DNA from: JBFWUM01 sp050247255 | GTDB taxonomy: Bacteria; Acidobacteriota; Vicinamibacteria; Vicinamibacterales; UBA2999 | Assembly (NCBI GenBank): GCA_050247255.1 | Contig: JBFWUM010000039.1 | Coordinates: 1-40,041, forward strand | DNA: 40,041 nt | Reading direction: 5' to 3' | Shown: piece after piece, positions 24,437 to 32,360 of the stretch | How the letters are laid out: every line of letters starts with the position of its first letter | Numbering within the stretch: position 1 is the first letter of the stretch | Position numbers and translations under genes: made by a program | The notes under the pieces: generated by a model | Told to the model about the DNA's origin: nothing | Databases searched by the model: none | What the model saw: the letters and a program-made list of their open reading frames with translations, nothing else

Positions 24437-25506
24437 GGCAGTTGACGGCGACAGAGGTGCACGCGATGAAGATCGCCGAACTCGGGCTCGACCCTGACGC
24501 TATCGACCTGACGGCGATAGAGGCTGTGGCGGCGGCGCTTCGTCGAACCGCTGGGGTGCTCTGTCCCTGCACTGCGCCGACGCTTGTTCGGTCCGTGACG
24601 CGCCCTCTGCGTGGGCTGGTGCCCGACCTTCAGGCCCTCAAGGAACTGACCGAGGACACCCTTGAGGCCATGGTCGCACACGGGGATCTCCTAGAGTGTC
24701 GAGACATCGAACAGGAGGACGCCGTGGGCGGGCCGACCCTCCTCTATGCCGCACCGCCTGGGTTCGTGCTGCGAGGGAGCGGAACAGTGATCTTGCTGGG
24801 ACTTCCGGCAGGGCACGCCCCGGTCCTTCCGACTGATCTTGAAGCGCGCGTTGATCACATCAACCACGTTCGACGCATCACCCCGTCTGCCGGTGAGGAT
24901 CTTCGGGCGGAGTTGAAGCAGTACGGACTGTTGGAGCGATCCGAGCAAGCGTGGCTTCACACGCCCAGGTCAGGCACACCGGAACAACTGATCGCCGAAT
25001 TGGACGCGGCGCTGGACGTGGCGGGGCCCTCACGAGACGTGCCCGGGCTCACGTTGCTCGACACGGCCCAACCCGTTCGCTACTACCGCGGTCGCTGGGT
25101 GGACGTGAGATCTCAATCAGGCCGATTCGTGGGGAGGCGCAGCCAAGCCTATGGAGCGGACCGGTGGTGCTACGTCGAGGTGGACGACGGCGCGCCTGTG
25201 CGCCTCGTTGATCTTCCCTTGCCAGTGAGCCGCTGGCGAGGGTGCGACGACGCGTGGCGCCTCCAGATGGCCCTCGACGCTCGAAATGGCCAGCGACAGC
25301 AATTCAGAATGCGCCCTGGCCCCGCCGGCGCTCTCGTCCTGGAGTTGTACTCTCCGGTGCCGATGTGGGCTCGCCGACGGTGGGACGCCATCGCGACGCC
25401 CGTCCCCGCGCAGGGCTGTCTGTTCGCCTACACCGTTCCCGAAGCTGAAGCGCCTGAGGAACGACGCTTTGCACACGATATGCTCTGGCTGGCAGAGCGT
25501 TCATAG
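24433..25506 (+). CDS. Unknown protein coupled between the 999-aa protein and the helicase
   Basis: 357 residues. The first 170 residues look like two winged-helix-type modules (LRRTAGVLCPCTAPTLVRSV; LKELTEDTLEAMVAHGDLLE; VDHINHVRRITPSAGEDLRA; LKQYGLLERSEQAWLHTP). The second half contains RYYRGRWVDV, GRFVGRRSQAYGADRWCYVE and LPVSRWRGCDDAWRLQMALD, then a beta-rich tail. I do not recognise the family. GGAGG at 24423-24427 followed by GTG at 24433 in a GTGA overlap with the upstream stop decides the start; the first ATG is twelve codons further in. A DNA-binding adaptor for the helicase is a reasonable guess from the winged-helix look and the tight coupling. Confidence 0.78.
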   Translation: MRQLTATEVHAMKIAELGLDPDAIDLTAIEAVAAALRRTAGVLCPCTAPTLVRSVTRPLRGLVPDLQALKELTEDTLEAMVAHGDLLECRDIEQEDAVGGPTLLYAAPPGFVLRGSGTVILLGLPAGHAPVLPTDLEARVDHINHVRRITPSAGEDLRAELKQYGLLERSEQAWLHTPRSGTPEQLIAELDAALDVAGPSRDVPGLTLLDTAQPVRYYRGRWVDVRSQSGRFVGRRSQAYGADRWCYVEVDDGAPVRLVDLPLPVSRWRGCDDAWRLQMALDARNGQRQQFRMRPGPAGALVLELYSPVPMWARRRWDAIATPVPAQGCLFAYTVPEAEAPEERRFAHDMLWLAERS

Positions 25507-25536
25507 CGGGGACAGCATGGCAGAGGAGTCAGCACG

Positions 25537-28500
25537 ATGGCCCTGACGATCGGCGAGACGATCCAGCAACTGCACTGGGCGCTACGCGACTACATCGAAG
25601 CGACGTACCACGTCAGCCATCCTCAGTTGGTGAAGCAGCGCCGTGCGCTGCTGGAGGAACTCGGCGTCATTCATCAGCGGCCGTACTTGGAGAGCACTCC
25701 GCGGTACACCACCGAAGTCGCATTCAAGGAACTCGGCCTCGACCCATCGATTCTGGACGTCTTCTCTGCCGTCTCGACGGCAGACGGCGGTCGCGACATC
25801 CTCATTCACGATCCTCCGTATGGGCACCAAGCGGCGTCCACGAGACAGGCGCTTGTGGACGGACGCAGCCTGGTGGTCATGACGGGTACAGGTTCGGGCA
25901 AGACCGAGTGCTTCCTGCTTCCGATACTTGGCAAGTTGGCACGAGAGGCAGCTCACAACGGCCAGAGGTTCGGCGCAAGTCCGGCGGTTCGGGCGATGGT
26001 CTTGTACCCGATGAACGCCCTCGTGAACGATCAGCTTGGTCGACTGCGCCTGTTGTTCGGTGACACACGCCTCGTGGACGCCTTCACTAAGTGGTCAGGC
26101 CGGCCTGCTCGTTTCGCCAGGTACACAAGCCGGACTCTGTATCCTGGCGTTCGGCGGGAAGAGAAAGACAAGGACAGACTGCGACCACTTGGCACGTACT
26201 ACGTCGACAATCTCGAACGAGCGCAGGGGCCGCCCAGCGACGAACGCGATCGAGCCAGCGTCTTGGTCCAGCAGTTGAAGAGACGCGGCAAGTGGCCCGC
26301 GAAGCCGGACCTCGTGCAGTGGTACGGCAAGAAGGGATCCCGCTGGAAGGACGCGAAGACGGGCGCATTCAAACGGTGTGTCACGCTGCCTAGCGATCCG
26401 GAACTCCTGACCCGTCATGAGGTGCACGAAGCTCCGCCGGACATCCTCGTGACGAACTACTCAATGCTCGAGTACATGCTGATGCGGCCTCTCGAGCGGC
26501 CGATCTTCGACAGGACGAGAGACTGGCTCCACGAGAACCCAGGTGAAGCGTTCCTGCTCGTGGTCGATGAGGCACATCTGTATCGCGGCGCGGCCGGCGC
26601 CGAGGTGGCGATGCTAATCCGCCGCCTGAGGATGAGGCTCGGTATTCCGCCCGAGCGACTCCAGGTGATCTGCACAAGCGCGAGCTTCCAGGACAGCGCC
26701 TACGCCTTGGAGTTCGGAGCGCAACTCACCGGCAAGGCGCCGTCAGACTTCACCAGTGTGCAGGGCACACTTCACCTTCGGGAAGGTGCGGCTAAGGGCA
26801 CGCGCGAGGACGCGAGTGCACTAGTTGGGGTCGATTTGCATGCGTTTTACGACTCCGATAGTGACGACGCGCGCATCGCATCCGTGTCTTCGTTTCTAGA
26901 GTTTCGACAGATCCCGGCTCCGTGGCACGACCTCGGTCGGTCTCTCTTCGACGCGCTCGAGTCGTTTGCGCCGATGGCTCTCCTCATCAATTCAACCATG
27001 AAGGAAGCGCAGCCTGTCGAGACACTGGGCGCCGCGCTGTTCGAGGACTGCTCGGCAGACCTCGCAGCGAGGGCGGTCACCGTCCTGATCGCGCTCGGGA
27101 GTGTGGCTCGAAAGACGCAGACGGAGCCCGGCCTGATACCGTGCAGGGTCCACTCCTTCTATCGGGGGCTCCCAGGCTTGTGGGTGTGCATGGATCCGGA
27201 CTGCACCGCAGTACCGGACAACTTCAAAGGAGGCCCGGCGGGGAAGCTCTTCAGCCAGCCACGTGATGTGTGCGAGTGCGGGGCGAGAGTGGTGGAACTG
27301 TATACGTGCCGGCACTGCGGCACAGCCTACGGTCGCGCCTATACCAACGATGTCGCCGAGCCGAACTTTCTCTGGGCCGAGCCCGGCGGGGCATTTCGCG
27401 CCTTGGAAGGCGAATACGAGGAACTCGCGCCGATCGATCTGCTCTTGGAGAGTCCTGTGTTCAGGGACTCCGCGGAGCCGGCGGAGTATGACTTGGTGAC
27501 AGGGCGCCTGAATCCGCAGGAGCTTGGCCCCCGAAACCGGCAGGTGTACCTGCGAAAGGATCGCGTCCAGCCAGTCAAGGCAGATGACGACTCGCCGAGT
27601 CTGCCACCTGGACAGTTCCGCCCGTGTGCGGTCTGTGGCGAGACGGCGGCCTTCGGACGCACCTCGGTGCAGGACCACCAGACCAAAGGTGACCAGCCAT
27701 TTCAGGCGCTTATTGCAAAGCAGATTCAGGTACAGCCACCGAGCCCGGTTCCGGCGACACGGCTGGCCCCGTTGCGCGGGCGAAAAGTCTTAGTGTTCTC
27801 AGATTCTCGCCAGACAGCTGCCCGACTGGCGCCGAATCTGCAAACGTACTCCACACAGGATGCACTCCGTCCTCTGATCGTTGCCGGCTATTCGATACTC
27901 GCCAGCAACCCCCTCGTGGCACCCCTGCTGTCGCTGGACGACCTGTATTTGGGCGTCCTGATTGCGGCGAAGGAACTCGGGGTCCGTCTTCGTCCAGAAC
28001 TGAAGACTGGCGAGAGCTTTCAGGACGAGATTGAGGTCGAACTTGCCCTCAAGAACGGGGCTCTCTCGAACCCAAGCGCACTACTCCAGCTGTTCGTGAA
28101 GATTCGCGCTTCCAAGCCACCGGAGTCTCTCCTGCGCGGCGTCGTGAACGCGATCGGTGACCGGTACTACGGTCTGGAATCGCTGGCACTTGCTTCTCTC
28201 GTAGAGAAAGGTGACCACACCGCGAAGGTGAGTGCGCTGCCCGATATCCCAGGTGTAGCCATGACTTCCGAGCAGAAGGCTGCCTTGGCGAGAGCTTGGT
28301 TGCGCTGCTGGGGCCGCGTCGGGCTATGGCTGAACCAGATGCCCCCAGCCTGGTGGGGCACGACTCGAGCATTCCAGCCGAGAACGGGCAATTTCGAGGA
28401 AATCACGCGCTTCCTGGGCACCCCGGCGGCACGCTCACTCTTCAAGAAGGAATGGCTGCCCAAGCTCACGGGGATCTTCGGAGAGCCGATGGGGAGCAAG

Positions 28501-31098
28501 TTCCGACTGAAAGGAGGGGAACTGTCACTCCAGACCGGCGGCGGCTGGGCGTACTGCCAATCATGTCGGACCGCGCAACGGCCGTATCCGAGCCTCGCCA
28601 CGTGCCTCAACTGCGGTCAGGCGACTGCAGTGACGATTGATCCTGACATCGATCCGGTCTTCGTGGCCCGGAAGGGGTACTACCGCGCCAGCACACTAGA
28701 CGCACTTCGCACGCCAGCGATCCAGCCGATGGCGTTGATCGCTGCTGAGCACACCGCTCAGTTGAACACCGCTCAAACTGAAGAGGTGTTTTCGAGGGCC
28801 GAAGAGCATGAGTTGCTCTTCCAAGACGTAGACCTTGGCCCCGACGACGCCGGTCGAGAGCGCCCGGCAATCGACGTGCTGTCATGCACTACCACGATGG
28901 AAGTCGGTATTGATATCGGAACCCTGTCAGGCGTCTCGCTACGGAACATGCCCCCCGCCCGCGCGAACTACCAGCAGCGCGCCGGCCGGGCGGGTCGACG
29001 CGGTAACACTGTCGCGACGGTGACCGCGTTTGGAAGTGCAGACAGCCACGATGAACACTACTTCTCGAATCCCGATCAGATGATCCGGGGACCAGTAGAC
29101 GATCCAACGCTGACGCTCGACAACCGCGAGATCGCCCGTCGGCATGTGACGGCCTATCTGCTTCAGCGATACCACCAGACGATGCTTCCGGACATTCGGC
29201 CGGAAGATCAGCCACAGCTGTTCGCGGTTCTCGGGACGGTCGGCGCCTTTAAGAGCATCAATGCGCCTCTGAACCGCAGCGACTTCGAAGCCTGGCTGCG
29301 ATTGAACGATAGTGCATTGCGCCAAGAGGTCAATGACTGGCTGCCAGAAGAGATCGAACATGGCGAGAGGCAGCGCCTCCTTGAGCACCTGGTGGAGGAG
29401 ACGCTCGGGCCCATCGACGAGGCAATCGAGTACGACGCAGCCGCTGCGACGAAGGCGGAGAACGGACCCGGACCGGACGCTGCCGGCGCCGACGACTCCG
29501 ACGCTGACTCGGGAATAGAGGTCGGTGATGAAGAGGGCGAGGAGCAGCCAGGGAGGAGCCCCTCCTCTGAACACCTTCTCGACCGCCTGCTCTACAAAGG
29601 GGTGCTCCCGCGGTACGCCTTCCCTACAGACGTGGCCACGTTTCACGTGTTCGATACCGATAAGTCCACGTACTATCGGCCTGCGTTTCGCTTCACGCCG
29701 TCACAAGGGCTTCCGGTTGCGTTGTCGCAGTATGCGCCAGGCAAGGAGGTGTGGATCGGAAGCAAGCTGTGGACATCTGGCGCCATCTACTCGCCGATGC
29801 AGAACGATCGCTATCGGGCATGGCAGGGGCGTCGGCTCTACTACGAGTGCCGACTGTGTCACTACGCAAGAACGGTGACGCTCAACAGCGCCGAGCGTGG
29901 CGATAGCAAGGACTGTGAGGCCTGTGGTGGCTTGGGTACCTTCGGGCCGGCGCGGTACTGGCTGAGGCCGCCGGGCTTCGCGCATCCGGTTGGAACGGAG
30001 GAAGGCACGTCTCCCGATGATCAGCCCGCGCTCAGCTATGCTACGCGCGCCAAACTCACCATGCCCACTCCGCCGGACGAGGCCAAGTGGAAGAAGCTGA
30101 ACGGCCAGATCAAGGTGCATTCCACACGACAGCACCTACTGGTCACCAACCGGGGTCCGCGTGAAGAGGGCTACACGTACTGCACCAAGTGTGGCCTGAT
30201 CGAGCCCACGTCCGTTCCGACAACGACTGTCGCCGCAGCGCACAGGAAGCCGTTTCCTGATCAGAAAGATCCGACGTGCGCCGGTGGCTGGGCGACGAAG
30301 GGTATCGTTCTCGGCACCGACTTCATCAGCGATGTATTGCTCATATCGCTGAGCGTTGCGCCGCCACTGACGCTGCGCCCCGGCCTCTTGGCCACCGACG
30401 TCGTCCTGCGAACCATCTCCGAGGCACTGACGAAGGCTGCGTGCGGCAGGCTGGAACTGGAGGCGAGCGAACTGCAAGCAGAGTATCGCCCTGCGCTTAC
30501 TCCAACGGGCAGGGACGGCCTTGAAGCGGAGATCTACCTGTACGACACTCTTCCCGGCGGCGCTGGCTTTGCACAGCGTGTCGGACTCTTGGGCGTGAGC
30601 GTCTTCGAGGACGCATTGCGGATCCTCGAGGAATGTCCCGATGGCTGTGACCGGTCGTGCTACCGATGCTTGCGAAGTTACAAGAACAAGTTCGAGCATG
30701 ACCTGCTAGACCGGCATCTGGGGGCAAGCCTACTGCGCTATGTGTTGTGTGGCACCGCGCCGAGTCTTGATCCGGCGCGCCTCGAACGTTCGACTGATCT
30801 GCTCTGCGAGGATATAGCGCGCCATAGCGTCGAGAATCTCACCGTAGAGCGCGGCGCGACCGTCTCAGTGCCTGGCGCTGGCGACGTGCTGGCGCCGATT
30901 CTCATCACAACAGATCGGGGCCGATGTGTGGTCTGCCTCAGCGGACCGCTGACTCCCGGGGAGCCCTCAGATGAGGTGCTGCGCGAACTGAAGGAGTATT
31001 CAACAACGGTGCCGCTAGTCGCCGTGGACGAACTCGTCGTCCGTCGCAACCTGCCTCGAGCGACGGCGGATCTCCTCTCGAGGATTGGGGCGTTGTAG
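25537..31098 (+). CDS. Very large DEAH-box helicase with DUF1998 (DruE-like)
   Basis: 1853 residues. The superfamily 2 helicase core has Walker A MTGTGSGKTE (115-124), VLYPMNALVNDQ (155-166), DEAH (344-347), CTSASF (near 375), TTTMEVGID (near 1120) and QRAGRAGRRG (near 1145-1155). An acidic, disordered insert spans about 1297-1346. Many cysteine pairs suggest zinc ribbons: about 550-595, 697-700, 1006-1027, 1438-1467 and 1547. DUF1998 occupies roughly 1580-1735 and ends with CPDGCDRSCYRCLRSYKNKF. Size and order match DruE, the signature protein of Druantia anti-phage systems, better than the shorter DISARM DrmA or MrfA. GAGGAG at 25524-25529 supports ATG 25537. It would translocate on nucleic acid and drive target recognition or destruction. 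Confidence 0.88.
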   Translation: MALTIGETIQQLHWALRDYIEATYHVSHPQLVKQRRALLEELGVIHQRPYLESTPRYTTEVAFKELGLDPSILDVFSAVSTADGGRDILIHDPPYGHQAASTRQALVDGRSLVVMTGTGSGKTECFLLPILGKLAREAAHNGQRFGASPAVRAMVLYPMNALVNDQLGRLRLLFGDTRLVDAFTKWSGRPARFARYTSRTLYPGVRREEKDKDRLRPLGTYYVDNLERAQGPPSDERDRASVLVQQLKRRGKWPAKPDLVQWYGKKGSRWKDAKTGAFKRCVTLPSDPELLTRHEVHEAPPDILVTNYSMLEYMLMRPLERPIFDRTRDWLHENPGEAFLLVVDEAHLYRGAAGAEVAMLIRRLRMRLGIPPERLQVICTSASFQDSAYALEFGAQLTGKAPSDFTSVQGTLHLREGAAKGTREDASALVGVDLHAFYDSDSDDARIASVSSFLEFRQIPAPWHDLGRSLFDALESFAPMALLINSTMKEAQPVETLGAALFEDCSADLAARAVTVLIALGSVARKTQTEPGLIPCRVHSFYRGLPGLWVCMDPDCTAVPDNFKGGPAGKLFSQPRDVCECGARVVELYTCRHCGTAYGRAYTNDVAEPNFLWAEPGGAFRALEGEYEELAPIDLLLESPVFRDSAEPAEYDLVTGRLNPQELGPRNRQVYLRKDRVQPVKADDDSPSLPPGQFRPCAVCGETAAFGRTSVQDHQTKGDQPFQALIAKQIQVQPPSPVPATRLAPLRGRKVLVFSDSRQTAARLAPNLQTYSTQDALRPLIVAGYSILASNPLVAPLLSLDDLYLGVLIAAKELGVRLRPELKTGESFQDEIEVELALKNGALSNPSALLQLFVKIRASKPPESLLRGVVNAIGDRYYGLESLALASLVEKGDHTAKVSALPDIPGVAMTSEQKAALARAWLRCWGRVGLWLNQMPPAWWGTTRAFQPRTGNFEEITRFLGTPAARSLFKKEWLPKLTGIFGEPMGSKFRLKGGELSLQTGGGWAYCQSCRTAQRPYPSLATCLNCGQATAVTIDPDIDPVFVARKGYYRASTLDALRTPAIQPMALIAAEHTAQLNTAQTEEVFSRAEEHELLFQDVDLGPDDAGRERPAIDVLSCTTTMEVGIDIGTLSGVSLRNMPPARANYQQRAGRAGRRGNTVATVTAFGSADSHDEHYFSNPDQMIRGPVDDPTLTLDNREIARRHVTAYLLQRYHQTMLPDIRPEDQPQLFAVLGTVGAFKSINAPLNRSDFEAWLRLNDSALRQEVNDWLPEEIEHGERQRLLEHLVEETLGPIDEAIEYDAAAATKAENGPGPDAAGADDSDADSGIEVGDEEGEEQPGRSPSSEHLLDRLLYKGVLPRYAFPTDVATFHVFDTDKSTYYRPAFRFTPSQGLPVALSQYAPGKEVWIGSKLWTSGAIYSPMQNDRYRAWQGRRLYYECRLCHYARTVTLNSAERGDSKDCEACGGLGTFGPARYWLRPPGFAHPVGTEEGTSPDDQPALSYATRAKLTMPTPPDEAKWKKLNGQIKVHSTRQHLLVTNRGPREEGYTYCTKCGLIEPTSVPTTTVAAAHRKPFPDQKDPTCAGGWATKGIVLGTDFISDVLLISLSVAPPLTLRPGLLATDVVLRTISEALTKAACGRLELEASELQAEYRPALTPTGRDGLEAEIYLYDTLPGGAGFAQRVGLLGVSVFEDALRILEECPDGCDRSCYRCLRSYKNKFEHDLLDRHLGASLLRYVLCGTAPSLDPARLERSTDLLCEDIARHSVENLTVERGATVSVPGAGDVLAPILITTDRGRCVVCLSGPLTPGEPSDEVLRELKEYSTTVPLVAVDELVVRRNLPRATADLLSRIGAL

Positions 31099-31100
31099 GC

Positions 31101-32360
31101 GTGGCGATACCACAAGGTTCTTCCGCCCTGTCTATGTGGTCGACTTCGGAGCCAGGAACGTGGCCGAAGGCGCCAGCAGAGATGACCTTCACGGCGTTGA
31201 CCCAGATTGAGCGATGCCCTCGGCAGTGGGCGCTCACCAATTCCACGTATCCTCAGATGTGGGCGCGTGACGGGTACCCACCACGACTGAATGTGACGGG
31301 ACTTGAGGGCCAAGTTCTGCACAGGTCGGTGGAAGTGATCGTACGAGCCCTGACGGATGCGGGATGCGGGTCCATCGATCAGCCCTCGGCGTTTGAGGTC
31401 ATGAAGGGGCTGGGCGGCTACTCCGTTGTGATCAACGACGCGATCAGTCGAGTGCTTCGTGAGTCCGCGGAGAACCCGCGGGCCTTTCGCATCATCGAGG
31501 TCGCCGAGCGCAGGTTGCGTTCCAGGGCGCAAGAGATTCGAGCTGAGGTCCAGACGATGGTCTCGCGGCTCTCGCTGGCGGCGCGGGGCGTCCCACGCCG
31601 ACAACTGATGACGGGTGCATACGAGGGTGGTGCGCTATCGGCTGGGGCGTTCTCGGAAGTGGCACTGTCGGTTCTCGAACTGCGCTGGAAGGGACGAGTT
31701 GACTTGCTGGTGATTGACGCGGACCGATGCGAAATCACCGACTTCAAGACGAGCAAAGAGGATCCGGCGCACGCGTTTCAGCTACGGTTGTACGCCCTGC
31801 TCTGGAGCCTCGATCGCGTTAAGAATCCTAACGCGCGAGCGGCAACACGCCTTGTCCTTGCCTACCTCGGGAGGGATCAAGAAGTGAGCGCCCCGACAGC
31901 GGGCCACCTCGCGCAGTTGCGCGGAGAGGTCGCAGCCAGGAGCGACGCTGCCAGAGGCGCCATCGAGTCCCAGCCGCCGGAGGCGCGCCCTACACGGGAT
32001 CACTGTGGCGTCTGTGCCGTTCGCCAGCTGTGCAGCGATTACTGGGAGTGCCCTTCCGCGGAAACGACGAACACCGAGGATCGGCGTTGGATTGACCTTC
32101 AGGTGACAATAGAGAGGCAACACGGTCCCTCAAGTTGGGACGCCGCCATCGAGCGCGCACCGATGTACGCACCCCGAAGCAGGAAAGTCCTCATCCGAAC
32201 AGCTGGGGATGTGACTTTCCGTCAGGGTACTCGGCTTCGCATCTTGGACGCTTGCCTGAACGAGCCCGATGACGAGGACCCGAACGGACAGCGAGAACCG
32301 GACACTGTGATCGCTATGCTAAACGCCTCGAGCGAGGTCTACGCGAATACGGTTCCGTAG
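31101..32360 (+). CDS. Cas4/AddB-like PD-(D/E)XK nuclease with iron-sulfur cysteines
   Basis: 419 residues. RecB/Cas4-family elements in order are ALTQIERCPRQWALT (Cys39), the helix GLEGQVLHRSVEVIV (His of motif GxxxH), the catalytic strands RVDLLVIDADRCEITDFKTS (D-x(n)-DxK), and QLRLYALLWS (QxxxY). At the end come Cys302-x2-Cys305-x5-Cys311 plus Cys317. A single early cysteine with a terminal Cx2Cx5C set is the [4Fe-4S] pattern of AddB and Cas4 nucleases. The GTG at 31101 lies two bases after the helicase stop; ATG 31137 or 31182 are alternatives. It is probably a DNA nuclease paired with the helicase. Its last 47 bases overlap the 3' end of the opposite-strand DruA-like gene. Confidence 0.85.
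   Translation: MAIPQGSSALSMWSTSEPGTWPKAPAEMTFTALTQIERCPRQWALTNSTYPQMWARDGYPPRLNVTGLEGQVLHRSVEVIVRALTDAGCGSIDQPSAFEVMKGLGGYSVVINDAISRVLRESAENPRAFRIIEVAERRLRSRAQEIRAEVQTMVSRLSLAARGVPRRQLMTGAYEGGALSAGAFSEVALSVLELRWKGRVDLLVIDADRCEITDFKTSKEDPAHAFQLRLYALLWSLDRVKNPNARAATRLVLAYLGRDQEVSAPTAGHLAQLRGEVAARSDAARGAIESQPPEARPTRDHCGVCAVRQLCSDYWECPSAETTNTEDRRWIDLQVTIERQHGPSSWDAAIERAPMYAPRSRKVLIRTAGDVTFRQGTRLRILDACLNEPDDEDPNGQREPDTVIAMLNASSEVYANTVP
32314..32360. other. Convergent 3' overlap of two island genes
   Basis: The nuclease frame ends with TAG at 32358-32360 on the plus strand, and the DruA-like frame ends with TAG at 32314-32316 read on the minus strand. The two coding regions share 47 bases tail to tail, leaving no room for separate terminators. 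Read-through transcripts would be mutually antisense. Confidence 0.85.

Noticed and set aside
30738..31604. 288-codon minus-strand frame spanning the helicase-nuclease junction
   Set aside because: It crosses two supported plus-strand genes and has Arg/Pro-rich shadow composition.
31101..32360. Cas4 of a CRISPR-Cas locus
   Set aside because: No repeat-spacer array and no other cas gene in the window; the protein is longer than Cas4 and tied to the DruE-like helicase.
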